A stretch of 37,275 bases of DNA from an uncultured Bacilli bacterium. Its GTDB lineage: Bacteria > Bacillota_I > Bacilli_A > RF39 > UBA660. Below the pieces are notes generated by a model. The model saw only the letters and a program-made list of their open reading frames with translations, was not told the origin of the DNA and did not search any database. Positions within the stretch are counted from its first letter, which is position 1, and every line of letters begins with the position of its first letter. The stretch lies in the NCBI GenBank assembly GCA_934149325.1, contig CAKPEJ010000012.1, forward strand, positions 1 to 37,275, in the 5' to 3' direction. Both the position numbers and the translations under genes were made by a program. This document shows, piece after piece, positions 7,828 to 16,554 of this stretch.

Positions 7828-9474
7828 GTGGAAAGTATAACTGTTAATGTAAATGGGAAGAATTATTTATATCCTAAAGGGGTATCTTTACTTGGTGTAT
7901 CAAAAGATTTTACTGAAGATTTTGAAAATGAAATAATTATAGGCGAATTGAATGGTATGCTTACAGAGTTATCAAAAAATGTATTTGAAGATTGTAGTTT
8001 AAAGTTTTATGATAATATGTCACCAATAGGTAATTTAGTATATCAAAATGGTGTGATTTTTATGCTTATAGTTGCTTTTAAAGAAATATTAAATACAAAT
8101 ATTATTATTAATCATTCTATTGATAAAGGAATATATTTTGAGACAAAAAAGAAAATAACTGAGAGTGATTTAGAACTTGTAAGTAATAAAATGAACGAAC
8201 TTATAAAGAAAAATTTACCTATTGAAAAAACTCTAGTAAATAGGTTAGAGGCAATAGATTATTATAAGTCTTTAAAAGAAGATGATAAGGTTAATATATT
8301 AAAATATACAACAAATACAAATATTAATTTATATAAGTTAGATGGAGTATATGATTATTTCTTTTCTTATTTACCAATTAGTACTGGTTATATGAAAAAG
8401 TTTAAATTAACATATAATGATAGAAATAGTTTTATATTAACTTGTCCTAATATATATTCAAAGACAAAAAAATTAAGTTATAATCATCATGAAAAATTAT
8501 TCAATGAATTTAAAGATTATAGTGATTGGACTAATAAAATAGGTATAAGAAATATTTCTGATATTAATGATAAAATATCTAAAGGTAATTTTAATGATAT
8601 AATTTTATTAAATGAAACAAGACAAAATAATAAATTATATAAAATAGCAGAAAATATATCAAAGAATAAGAATATAAAGATAGTTTTAATATCAGGTCCA
8701 TCATCTTCAGGGAAAACAACGACTTCAAGAAAATTAAAATTATTTTTAAAGAGTTTTGGACTTAGCCCAGTTTCTATATCAATTGATGATTATTTTATTG
8801 ATAGAGATTTTACTCCTAAAAAAGAAGATGGAACTTATGATTTTGAATCTATAAAGGCCGTTGATACAAAATTATTTAATAACAATTTAAGTGATTTATT
8901 AAATGGAAAAGATGTTAAATTACCTACATATAATTTTATTTTAGGAAAAAAAGAATTTATAAACGATAGTATTAAACTTGCTAGTAATGAAATAATAATT
9001 ATTGAAGGGTTACATGCATTAAATGAAGAATTAACTAAGTCAATATCAAGTGATTATAAATATAAAATATATTTAGCACCATTAACTGTATTAAATATAG
9101 ATAATCATAATAGATTTAAGACTACAGATAATAGATTATTAAGAAGAATTGTTAGAGATAATAGAACAAGAGGTTATAGTGCATCTGATACATTAAGTTC
9201 TTGGAGAAGTGTTAGAGAAGGTGAAGAAAAATATGTATTTCCTTTTCAAGATTCAGCAGATGTGGTATTTAATACATCCCTTTCATATGAATTAAATGTA
9301 TTAAAAACTTATGTTGAACCATTATTATATTCAGTTTTAGAAACTGATGAAAATTATAAAGATGCGGTTAGATTACTTAATCTTTTGAAAAATATATTAC
9401 CACTTCCAAGTGATAATATACCAAAGGATTCTATAATAAGAGAATTTATAGGAAATAGTTATTTTAGTGATTAA
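7828..9474 (+). CDS. Nucleoside (uridine) kinase-like protein with N-terminal TGS/ThrRS-like region
   Basis: A 548-residue protein of the two-part type found in Firmicutes. The N-terminal half starts with a TGS-like segment (about 1-60) and continues with a region resembling the threonyl-tRNA synthetase editing domain. The C-terminal half is a uridine kinase/phosphoribulokinase-type P-loop domain. The Walker A motif GPSSSGKT is at 290-297, followed by SISIDDYF, LPTYNFILGKK and IIEGLHALN, typical of the family. The start is GTG 7828 with GAGGGAGA just upstream. Its end lies 13 bases before gap, which shares the transcript. Family members are annotated as uridine or nucleoside kinases, but the real substrate is uncertain. 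Confidence 0.87.
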   Translation: MESITVNVNGKNYLYPKGVSLLGVSKDFTEDFENEIIIGELNGMLTELSKNVFEDCSLKFYDNMSPIGNLVYQNGVIFMLIVAFKEILNTNIIINHSIDKGIYFETKKKITESDLELVSNKMNELIKKNLPIEKTLVNRLEAIDYYKSLKEDDKVNILKYTTNTNINLYKLDGVYDYFFSYLPISTGYMKKFKLTYNDRNSFILTCPNIYSKTKKLSYNHHEKLFNEFKDYSDWTNKIGIRNISDINDKISKGNFNDIILLNETRQNNKLYKIAENISKNKNIKIVLISGPSSSGKTTTSRKLKLFLKSFGLSPVSISIDDYFIDRDFTPKKEDGTYDFESIKAVDTKLFNNNLSDLLNGKDVKLPTYNFILGKKEFINDSIKLASNEIIIIEGLHALNEELTKSISSDYKYKIYLAPLTVLNIDNHNRFKTTDNRLLRRIVRDNRTRGYSASDTLSSWRSVREGEEKYVFPFQDSADVVFNTSLSYELNVLKTYVEPLLYSVLETDENYKDAVRLLNLLKNILPLPSDNIPKDSIIREFIGNSYFSD

Positions 9475-9487
9475 GGGAGATGAAAAT

Positions 9488-10501
9488 ATGATAAGAGTGG
9501 CAATAAATGGATTTGGAAGAATAGGTAGACTTGCTTTTAGAAAAATGTTTGGTGATGATAGTTTTGAAATAGTTGCGATTAATGATTTAACTGATAATAA
9601 GATGCTTGCACATTTATTAAAATATGATACATCACAAGGAAAATATAAAGTAGATTCTATTAATTGTGATGATGATAGTATAACTGTTGATGGAAAAAGA
9701 ATAAATGTATATTCAGTTTCTGATCCAGAAGAATTACCGTGGAAAGATTTAGATGTTGATATTGTGTTAGAGTGTACTGGATTTTTTACAAGTAAAGATA
9801 AAGCATATAAACATATAAAAGCAGGAGCAAAAAAAGTTGTTATTTCTGCACCTGCTGGAAATGATGTAAAAACAATTGTTTATAATGTTAATCATGACAC
9901 ATTAACTAAAGATGATTTTGTTGTTTCAGCAGCTAGTTGTACTACAAATTGTTTAGCTCCAGTTGCAAAAGTTTTAAATGATAATTTTGAAATTAAAACT
10001 GGTTTTATGAGCACAATACATGCATATACAAATGATCAAAATACACTTGATGCACCTCATAGAAAAGGTGATTTAAGAAGAGCAAGAGCAGCTTCAGCTA
10101 ATATTGTTCCTAATAGTACAGGAGCCGCTAAAGCATTAGGTCTTGTTATACCAGAACTTGATGGTGTGCTTGATGGTACTGCTCAAAGGGTTCCTGTTAT
10201 AACTGGTTCTATAGTTGAACTTACTTGTGTTCTTGAACAAAATGTAACAGTTGATGAAATAAATAGTGTATTTGAGAAAAATAGAAATGAGACATTAGGT
10301 TATACTGAAGATGAAATTGTGTCTAGTGATGTAATTGGAATTAGTTATGGTTCATTATTTGATGCAACTCAAACTAAAATAGTAGGCAATAAAGAAAATG
10401 ATATATGTCTAGTTAAAGTAGCAGCGTGGTATGATAATGAAATGAGTTATACATCTCAAATGGTTAGAACAATTAAGTATTTAGGAGAAAAATTATGTTA
10501 G
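9488..10501 (+). CDS. gap: Glyceraldehyde-3-phosphate dehydrogenase, type I
   Basis: Converts glyceraldehyde 3-phosphate, NAD+ and phosphate to 1,3-bisphosphoglycerate in glycolysis. It is 337 residues, normal for GapA. It has the GFGRIGR dinucleotide fold, catalytic C151 in SAASCTTNC and H178 in HAYTNDQ, plus the RAAxxNIVPxxTGAAK phosphate-site block and WYDNEMSY. The aspartate in the AINDLTD loop suggests preference for NAD+ over NADP+. ATG 9488 is preferred over GTG 9467 because AGGGAGATG precedes it and MIRVAINGFG matches the family. Seven bases at its end overlap the next gene, a membrane protein rather than pgk. Confidence 0.97.
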   Translation: MIRVAINGFGRIGRLAFRKMFGDDSFEIVAINDLTDNKMLAHLLKYDTSQGKYKVDSINCDDDSITVDGKRINVYSVSDPEELPWKDLDVDIVLECTGFFTSKDKAYKHIKAGAKKVVISAPAGNDVKTIVYNVNHDTLTKDDFVVSAASCTTNCLAPVAKVLNDNFEIKTGFMSTIHAYTNDQNTLDAPHRKGDLRRARAASANIVPNSTGAAKALGLVIPELDGVLDGTAQRVPVITGSIVELTCVLEQNVTVDEINSVFEKNRNETLGYTEDEIVSSDVIGISYGSLFDATQTKIVGNKENDICLVKVAAWYDNEMSYTSQMVRTIKYLGEKLC

Positions 10502-10881
10502 ATAAAATAAAAAATATAACAAGAGGACAACTTATAGTTGTAATATTTATATTTATATGTGCTATATCTATTTATGTTGGTATAAATATTAAGAAAAGTA
10601 ATTCAATAAAAGATTATAAGGCTTTTGAAAAAGAAGTTGTACAAGCTGGTAAATTCTATTATAAACTTGAAAAATTAGAACTTAGTAAATCAGAAGAAAG
10701 AAGAGTTAATCTTACATCTTTAGAAAAGAAAAATTTAATCTCAAATCCATTAAAGGATAAATGTAAGGGTTATGTTATTATTTCTAATCAAAGAGATATT
10801 TATACATCAGAATATTCAATAGTATATACAGGTTATGTTAAATGTGGATCATATAAATCTCCTGGATATGTAGAAGAATAA
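10495..10881 (+). CDS. Small membrane-anchored pilin-like protein
   Basis: A 128-residue protein with a cytoplasmic basic start, one hydrophobic segment (about 13-32) and an extracellular remainder. The order of landmarks (FE...A..YY.LE, ERRVNL, LEKKNLI, CKGYV, Y..YVKCG.Y.S) matches the first part of the next gene, so the two are paralogues. A long hydrophobic helix, a following helical FE region and the 'L..K.LI.NPL' type segment recall pilin-like proteins of Gram-positives. There is no prepilin peptidase site that I can defend. It starts within gap using an AGGAG site and ends at a strong terminator. Function is unknown. Confidence 0.7.
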   Translation: MLDKIKNITRGQLIVVIFIFICAISIYVGINIKKSNSIKDYKAFEKEVVQAGKFYYKLEKLELSKSEERRVNLTSLEKKNLISNPLKDKCKGYVIISNQRDIYTSEYSIVYTGYVKCGSYKSPGYVEE

Positions 10882-10890
10882 TATTATGAA

Positions 10891-10921
10891 GATAAAATTA
10901 GTCCAGTTTTATCTTTTTTTT
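10891..10921 (+). terminator. Rho-independent terminator after the gap unit
   Basis: GATAAAATT pairs with AGTTTTATC over about nine pairs (one G-U) around a five-base loop, followed by a long T run. Confidence 0.85.
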
Positions 10922-10932
10922 ATTTGTATCAA

Positions 10933-10961
10933 TTTACTAAAAGTTTTATTCATGTTATAAT
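10933..10961 (+). promoter_or_regulatory. SigA-type promoter for the Ig-domain surface protein
   Basis: TTTACT (10933-10938), a 17-base spacer, and a perfect TATAAT (10956-10961) with TGT as an extended -10, 25 bases before the start codon. Confidence 0.65.
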
Positions 10962-10986
10962 TTATAAATAATAAGTAGGTGTTGAT

Positions 10987-12330
10987 ATGGAAGAAACTAA
11001 ATTTTGGACAAAGGGTAAAATAATTTTTTTATGTGTTGTGTTTGTTATAATTTTAATAATTATAGGTGCGATTTTTATTCATAAATCATCAGTAAAAAAA
11101 CAATATGTTGAATTTGAAAATCAATTAACACTAAACGCTGTTAACTATTTAGATTTAGAGGGTATTACTTTAAAAAGTGGTGAGTGGAGAAAAATTGATA
11201 TTCAAAAAATAGTAAAGAAAAGATTAGTAACAAATAAGCTTGCTAAGAATTGTACAGGATATGTTTTAGCTCAAGCAGAGACAAAAACTAAAGCGGTAAA
11301 TTATAAAACATATTTAAAATGTGGTAATGCTTATGAAAGTACAAAGTCAGATAAAGTATTAGCAAAAGGAAAGGAAAACAAAACAGAAGAAGTATCTAAG
11401 AACGATACTATTAAACCTGAGATTACTTTATTTGGTGATGAAACAATGAAAGTTAAGTTAAATGGTAAATTTAAAGATCCAGGTGCAATTGCCAAAGATA
11501 ATGTTGATGGTGATATTACTAAAAAAATAAAGAAAAGTGGTAAAGTTAATACAAAGAAGGAAGGATCATACACAGTTAAGTATTCTGTTTCAGATTCTTC
11601 AGGCAATAAAACATCTATTAAAAGAACTGTAATAGTAGAAGCAAGTGCAGTAGAAAAGACAAAAGATACTACAAAACCAGAAATTGTATTTAATAATCCA
11701 AGCGTTGTAACAACAATTTGTACAGGTTCTAAAATTGATTATAGTAAAACTGGATTGTATGGTTATAATGCTTATGATGATGTAGATGGAAATGTAACTG
11801 ATAAAGTAACTGTAAGTGGAGACATTGGTATTATAGATAATCCTGGAACGTATGAGTTAAAGTATAGTATTAGTGATAAGGCAAAAAATAAATATACAAC
11901 AACTAGATCATTTATTGTAAAAAGTTGTAATACACAAAGTACGACAGTAACTACACCAGCTCCTACACCATCTCCAACTCCAGCCCCAGCGCCAACTCCA
12001 GCACCAAGTCAAACTCCGAGTACAACACCAAGTGTTACGCCTCCACCAGCCCCTACGCCAACACCACCAGCAACAAATACAACTATTTCAGTTCAAAGTG
12101 TAACTCTAAATCCTAATAGATTAACACTAAGTGTTGGTGAAACTTATAAATTAAATGCATATTTTTCTCCATCAAATGCCACTGATAAAACCGTTACATA
12201 TTCATCTTCATCAGGTAATGTTTCTGTTGACTCAAATGGTAATGTAAGAGCAAATTCACAAGGAACTGCAATAATAAGAGCAACATCAAGTAATGGTAAA
12301 TTTGCAGTATGTAATATAACGGTAAGATAA
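10987..12330 (+). CDS. Membrane-anchored surface protein: pilin-like head, two Ig-like domains, Pro-rich linker, Big2 domain
   Basis: A 447-residue protein. In order it has a hydrophobic anchor (about 12-33) and a pilin-like segment to about 115 that is paralogous to the preceding gene. Two DUF5011/HYR-like Ig-fold repeats follow (about 140-213 and 227-316), each opening with DTxKPEI and containing DxVDGDIT or DDVDGNVT and SGNKT or AKNKY. Then comes a Pro/Thr/Ala-rich linker (about 318-363), which is richer in C and G than the rest of the gene, and a C-terminal bacterial Ig-like group 2 domain (VTLNPNRLTLSVGETYKL... to NITVR). There is no LPXTG, so the N-terminal helix is the likely anchor. 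It has its own promoter and terminator. The role is probably structural or adhesive at the cell surface (inferred). Confidence 0.83.
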   Translation: MEETKFWTKGKIIFLCVVFVIILIIIGAIFIHKSSVKKQYVEFENQLTLNAVNYLDLEGITLKSGEWRKIDIQKIVKKRLVTNKLAKNCTGYVLAQAETKTKAVNYKTYLKCGNAYESTKSDKVLAKGKENKTEEVSKNDTIKPEITLFGDETMKVKLNGKFKDPGAIAKDNVDGDITKKIKKSGKVNTKKEGSYTVKYSVSDSSGNKTSIKRTVIVEASAVEKTKDTTKPEIVFNNPSVVTTICTGSKIDYSKTGLYGYNAYDDVDGNVTDKVTVSGDIGIIDNPGTYELKYSISDKAKNKYTTTRSFIVKSCNTQSTTVTTPAPTPSPTPAPAPTPAPSQTPSTTPSVTPPPAPTPTPPATNTTISVQSVTLNPNRLTLSVGETYKLNAYFSPSNATDKTVTYSSSSGNVSVDSNGNVRANSQGTAIIRATSSNGKFAVCNITVR

Positions 12331-12357
12331 AAGAGATATTTTATAATATCTTTTTTT
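12331..12357 (+). terminator. Rho-independent terminator after the Ig-domain gene
   Basis: AGATATT (12334-12340) pairs with AATATCT (12345-12351) with a TTAT loop, then a T run. Flanking A and T bases extend the stem. Confidence 0.8.
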
Positions 12358-12358
12358 G

Positions 12359-12367
12359 TGGTATAAT
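12359..12367 (+). promoter_or_regulatory. Extended -10 promoter element of pgk
   Basis: TGG-TATAAT sits directly after the terminator T run and about 20 bases before the pgk ATG. The -35 position falls inside the terminator stem and is poor, so this promoter would depend on the TGN element. Confidence 0.5.
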
Positions 12368-12386
12368 TTTGTAAGAGGGTAAGAAT

Positions 12387-13559
12387 ATGATAAATACAAT
12401 TGAAAATATAGATTTTAAGGGTAAAAGAGTTATTATAAGATGTGATTTAAATGTTCCTATAAAAAACAATATAATTTTAGATGATACTAGAATTATATCT
12501 AGTATTAAAACAATTAAATATGTATTAAAAACAGCAGAAAAGGTTATTATTTTATCTCATTTAGGAAGAATTAAAAGTGAGGAAGATAAAAAAAATAATA
12601 GTTTGAAAGTTGTTTGTGAAAGATTAGAAGAAATTATTGATGAAAAGATTGTATTTTGCAATTATGATGAAACTATTTATGAAAAAGTAAAAGAAAATAA
12701 AATTGTAATGTTTGAAAACACAAGATTTTTTGATTTAGATGATAAAAAAGAAAGTAACAATGATGTAGAATTATCTAAATTTTTCTCATCATTTGGTGAT
12801 GTATTTATAAATGATGCTTTTGGTACTTGTCATAGAGCAAATGCATCAAATGTTGGGATTTCTAATTTTCTTCCTACGTACCTTGGATTTTTAATTATAG
12901 AAGAAATTAAAATGCTTAATATTGTAAAAGATAATCCTAAGAGACCTTTTATAGTTATAATGGGTGGAGCAAAAGTATTTGATAAAATTACTTTAATAAA
13001 TAAACTTATCGATAAAGTTGATAAATTAATTATCACTGGTGCGATGGCTTTTACATTTTTTAAAGCAAAAAATATTAATGTTGGTAAATCTATAGTAGAT
13101 GAAGGAAGTATTTCTTTTTGTGAGAAATTACTTAATAAATATGAGAGTAAAATTGTTTTACCTCTAGATATATATACAGGATTAGAAATTAAAAATGATA
13201 CTAAAAAAAGTTTAAGAGATATTAACTATATTAATAATGACGAAATAGGCTTAGATATTGGTCCAAAGACTTTAAATTATTTTGAAAATGAATTAAAAGA
13301 TGCTAAAACTGTTTTTTTGAATGGTCCATCAGGAATGTTTGAATTTGAAAATTTTTCTAGTGGAACATATGGTTTATTAAAAATATTAAGTAATATTGAT
13401 GCATCCGTTATAATAGGTGGTGGAGATAGTGCATCAGCAGCTAAAAAGTCTGGATATAAATTTACACATATATCAACAGGTGGTGGAGCGTCTTTAGAAT
13501 ATATTGAAGGAAAAAAATTGCCAGGGATTGAAATAGGAGTTAATCATGAAGAAGTTTAA
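12387..13559 (+). CDS. pgk: Phosphoglycerate kinase
   Basis: Transfers phosphate from 1,3-bisphosphoglycerate to ADP in glycolysis. It has 390 residues, close to the usual length. Recognisable family blocks are RCDLNVP near the start, SHLGR, ENTRFF, DAFGTCHRANASN, IMGGAKVFDKI, LNGPSGMFE, GGGDSASAAKKSG and the C-terminal STGGGASLEYIEGKKLPGI. Several blocks differ a little from the commonest form (RCDLNVP for RVDFNVP, FGTCHR for FGTAHR), but no key residue is missing. The ribosome site is GAGGGT. Its last 14 bases overlap the flippase-like gene. Confidence 0.96.
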   Translation: MINTIENIDFKGKRVIIRCDLNVPIKNNIILDDTRIISSIKTIKYVLKTAEKVIILSHLGRIKSEEDKKNNSLKVVCERLEEIIDEKIVFCNYDETIYEKVKENKIVMFENTRFFDLDDKKESNNDVELSKFFSSFGDVFINDAFGTCHRANASNVGISNFLPTYLGFLIIEEIKMLNIVKDNPKRPFIVIMGGAKVFDKITLINKLIDKVDKLIITGAMAFTFFKAKNINVGKSIVDEGSISFCEKLLNKYESKIVLPLDIYTGLEIKNDTKKSLRDINYINNDEIGLDIGPKTLNYFENELKDAKTVFLNGPSGMFEFENFSSGTYGLLKILSNIDASVIIGGGDSASAAKKSGYKFTHISTGGGASLEYIEGKKLPGIEIGVNHEEV

Positions 13560-14559
13560 ATTAAATATAATTATATTAGTATTATTTTCATTAATTGTTA
13601 TGTATTTTTCTTTAAAAGATGATTTTAGTACAGTTATTTCATATATATTAAAATCAAATTTAGCTTGGTTATTAGTTGCAGTTATATTTATGCTGTTAAA
13701 TATATTATTTCAATCAATTAGTTTATATTTCTTTATTAAAAAGATAGATAAAAAGTATAAATTTTCATTTGCTTTAAAGTTAACAGCAGCAGGATTATTA
13801 TTTAATGCAATAACACCTTTTTCATCAGGTGGTCAACCATTTCAAATTTATATGTTAAAAAAACAAGGAATAAGAATATCTGATTCAACTAATATATTGC
13901 TTCAAAATTTTATAACTTATCAATTATCACTTATTTTTATTGGAACGATTGCGGTTATATTAAATTATTCAATGAATATATTTCCTAGCAGTAGTTTACT
14001 TAAAAAGGTAGTGCTTTTGGGTTATTTAGTTAATGTTTTAGTATTATTTTTGATTGTATTTTTCTCATTTGCGAAGAAGGTTAATACAAAATTATTTAAT
14101 AAGATAATTGATTTTATTTTTAAATTTAAATTTATAAAGAATAAGGAAGAAAAAAGAGAAAAATTAACTGAAATGCTTGAAAATTTTTATAATGGATCAG
14201 TTAGTCTAAAAAACAATCTTGATGTATTTTTTAAATCAATGTTATTTAATACATTATCCTTAATAAGTTTATATATATTACCTTTATTTATATTTTATAG
14301 TATGGGTGAGGCAAAGAGTATAACAATTATTAAGTCACTAGTCGCATCAGGTTATACATACTTAATAGGATCTTTTGTACCAATTCCAGGCGGAACAGGT
14401 GGACTTGAATATGGATTTATAGAGTTTTTTAAAACGTTTAAAAGTGGTAGTTTTATTTCTGCCGCTATGTTAATATGGAGATTTATTACTTATTATCTTG
14501 GAATGATTATAGGAATGATTGCTTTATTAATTTCAAAGAAGGAAGATGAGGAAGAATAA
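13546..14559 (+). CDS. Flippase-like integral membrane protein (LPG synthase TM / UPF0104 family)
   Basis: A 337-residue polytopic membrane protein with about seven or eight hydrophobic segments. It carries two family blocks: FSSGGQPFQIYMLKKQGI at about 90 and VPIPGGTGGLEYGFIEFF at about 280. These match the lysylphosphatidylglycerol synthase transmembrane region family (UPF0104, AglD2/MprF-like membrane part), but the soluble aminoacyl-transferase domain of MprF is absent. It starts inside pgk with AGGAG upstream and abuts the glycosyltransferase by a TAATG overlap. Pairing with a diacylglycerol-type glycosyltransferase suggests it moves or supports a glycolipid (inference from context). Confidence 0.82.
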   Translation: MKKFKLNIIILVLFSLIVMYFSLKDDFSTVISYILKSNLAWLLVAVIFMLLNILFQSISLYFFIKKIDKKYKFSFALKLTAAGLLFNAITPFSSGGQPFQIYMLKKQGIRISDSTNILLQNFITYQLSLIFIGTIAVILNYSMNIFPSSSLLKKVVLLGYLVNVLVLFLIVFFSFAKKVNTKLFNKIIDFIFKFKFIKNKEEKREKLTEMLENFYNGSVSLKNNLDVFFKSMLFNTLSLISLYILPLFIFYSMGEAKSITIIKSLVASGYTYLIGSFVPIPGGTGGLEYGFIEFFKTFKSGSFISAAMLIWRFITYYLGMIIGMIALLISKKEDEEE

Positions 14560-15812
14560 TGAGAATAGGAATTTTTACAGAAACATATCCACCATTTGTT
14601 AATGGTGTATCAACAAGTATATTAATGCTTCAAAAAGCACTTGAAAAAAAAGGTCATACTGTATATATTGTTACAGTTAATAAAGAAAAATTAAAATATG
14701 AATATGAAGATGGAGATAAAATTTTAAGATTACCTAGTTTATCACTTCATTGTTATGATTATAGATTTACAAGTGTTTACCCAATTAAGGCAATAAAGAA
14801 AATAAAAGAGATGAATTTAGATGTAATTCATACTCATGTAGAACTTACTGTAGGTATGTTTGCTAGAATAGTATCAACACAACTTGGAATACCTTTGGTG
14901 CATACTTATCATACAATGTGGGAAGATTATACTCATTATATAACTCATGGGAATAAATATTTAGATAAACCTAGTAAAGAATTAGTAAAATATTTATCTG
15001 TTTTTTGGGGAGATAAAACAACTACTGAATTAATTGTTCCAACAAAAAAGATTTATGATTTATTTAAAGATAAATATAAAGTTACTAAAAATATACATAT
15101 AGTTCCAACAGGAATTGATGTTGAAAGATTTTATAAAGAGAACTTTACAAAAGAAGATATTAATAAGATAAAAAAAGAATATAACATTGGAAGAAGAGAT
15201 TTTGTAATAATTACAGTTAGTAGACTTGCGAAAGAAAAAAGTGTAGATAGACTTATAAATAATCATAAAGAAATAGTAAAAAAACACCCAAATATAAAAT
15301 TATTAATTGTTGGAGATGGTCCTGATACTGATTTATTAAAAAAACAAGTAAGTGATTTAAAACTTGATAAGAATGTTATTTTTACTGGTAAAATTCCACT
15401 TGAGAAGGTTCAATATTATTATCAAGTTGCGAATGTGTTTGCGACAGCATCAACAACAGAGACTCAAGGTTTAACAGTATCTGAGGCAATGGCCGCATCA
15501 CTTCCTATTTTAGCTGTTAATGACGAAAGTTTTTCAAATGTAGTTGTAAATGATTTAAATGGTTATTTATTTAATAGTGATGATGAATATATAAATGGAG
15601 TAATAAAATTATATAAAGATAGAAGGTTGTATGATAGATTTTCAAATGAATCAAGAATATTATCAGAAAGTCAATCATCTAGCTATTTTGCGGATAGAGT
15701 ATTAAAAGTATATGAAATTGCAATAAAAAATTATAATAAAGAAAATAGAAAGATAAAAAATAAAATTAAGAGAGTTATTGAAAAAGGAAGACAAAAAGTA
15801 TGGAAAAAATAG
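14559..15812 (+). CDS. Family 4 glycosyltransferase, probable diacylglycerol glucosyltransferase
   Basis: A 417-residue GT-B fold enzyme. The N-terminal Rossmann half has MRIGIFTETYPPFVNGVS and HTHVELTVG. The C-terminal donor-binding half has VSRLAKEKSVDRLI, LLIVGDGPD, IFTGKIP and the E-x7-E block TETQGLTVSEAMAASLP. The TETQG form and the YHTMWEDYTHY block are typical of monoglucosyl- or galactosyl-diacylglycerol synthases (alMGS/LafA type), which make membrane glycolipids and lipoteichoic-acid anchors. The very basic C-terminus (KIKNKIKRVIEKGRQKVWKK) fits peripheral attachment to acidic membranes. It overlaps tpiA by 13 bases. The lipid acceptor is inferred, not proven. Confidence 0.85.
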   Translation: MRIGIFTETYPPFVNGVSTSILMLQKALEKKGHTVYIVTVNKEKLKYEYEDGDKILRLPSLSLHCYDYRFTSVYPIKAIKKIKEMNLDVIHTHVELTVGMFARIVSTQLGIPLVHTYHTMWEDYTHYITHGNKYLDKPSKELVKYLSVFWGDKTTTELIVPTKKIYDLFKDKYKVTKNIHIVPTGIDVERFYKENFTKEDINKIKKEYNIGRRDFVIITVSRLAKEKSVDRLINNHKEIVKKHPNIKLLIVGDGPDTDLLKKQVSDLKLDKNVIFTGKIPLEKVQYYYQVANVFATASTTETQGLTVSEAMAASLPILAVNDESFSNVVVNDLNGYLFNSDDEYINGVIKLYKDRRLYDRFSNESRILSESQSSSYFADRVLKVYEIAIKNYNKENRKIKNKIKRVIEKGRQKVWKK

Positions 15813-16507
15813 TTGTTGGAAATATGAAGATGAATTTAAATGAAGAAGAAATAGATGAATATGTTTATAAAATTAGTAAATATAACCATTCTAATATTGA
15901 ACTTTTTCTTGCACCATCTTTTATATATCTTGAAAAATTTAAATCGGGTAAATTTAATTTAACAGCGCAAGATGTATCAATATTTTATGATGGATCTTAT
16001 ACTGGGGAGATATCCGCAAGTCAGTTAAAATCTATTGGTGTTAACTCTGTTATTATTGGACATAGTGAAAGAAGAAAATTTTTTAATGAAACATCTACTA
16101 TTATAAATGAAAAGTTAAAACAAGCTTTTTTTCAACAATTAAAACCTATTTTATGTATAGGTGAAGATGAAATAAATAGCTTAGAAGATACTTTTAAAAT
16201 ATTAAAACTTGAATTAGAAAATGATTTAGTAAATATAGATATTAATGAAGATTTAATAGTTGCGTATGAACCTGTTTATGCAATAGGAACAGGAATTGTT
16301 ATTGATATAGAACGTATAAAGTTTATAATAAATAAATTAAAACAATATTTTTATGATAAATATGAAAAAAATATAAAAATAATTTATGGTGGTAGTGTTA
16401 ACGAAAAAAATATAGAAGATATTGTAAAAATATGCGATGGGGTAATAGTTGGAAAAATGTCTTTAAATGTAGAAAAATTTATGAATTTGATTGATAAAAT
16501 TAAATAA
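15800..16507 (+). CDS. tpiA: Triosephosphate isomerase
   Basis: Interconverts dihydroxyacetone phosphate and glyceraldehyde 3-phosphate. It is 235 residues, slightly shorter than the usual 250. The catalytic residues are all present: N8 and K10 (GNMKMN), H88 (GHSERR) and E157 (AYEPVYAIGTG). Phosphate-binding GGSV and GVIVGKMSL follow. The loop-6 hinge has PVY where PVW is nearly universal, and the N-terminal block reads GNMKMN rather than GNWKMN. The start codon lies within the glycosyltransferase gene, so translation is probably coupled. The lack of a clear terminator afterwards leaves read-through into spo0A possible. Confidence 0.95.
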   Translation: MEKIVVGNMKMNLNEEEIDEYVYKISKYNHSNIELFLAPSFIYLEKFKSGKFNLTAQDVSIFYDGSYTGEISASQLKSIGVNSVIIGHSERRKFFNETSTIINEKLKQAFFQQLKPILCIGEDEINSLEDTFKILKLELENDLVNIDINEDLIVAYEPVYAIGTGIVIDIERIKFIINKLKQYFYDKYEKNIKIIYGGSVNEKNIEDIVKICDGVIVGKMSLNVEKFMNLIDKIK

Positions 16508-16516
16508 ATTTTATTT

Positions 16517-16533
16517 TTCGACTTTTTTCGACA
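16517..16533 (-). promoter_or_regulatory. Pair of Spo0A boxes upstream of spo0A
   Basis: On the minus strand, 16527-16533 reads TGTCGAA, the exact consensus 0A box. Ten bases away, 16517-16523 reads AGTCGAA, one mismatch from it. The spacing equals one helical turn. Both lie about 95 bases before the spo0A start and upstream of its -10 candidates, which suggests autoregulation as known in Bacillus and Clostridium. Confidence 0.6.
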
Positions 16534-16554
16534 AATAATCTAAAAAAAAGATAT

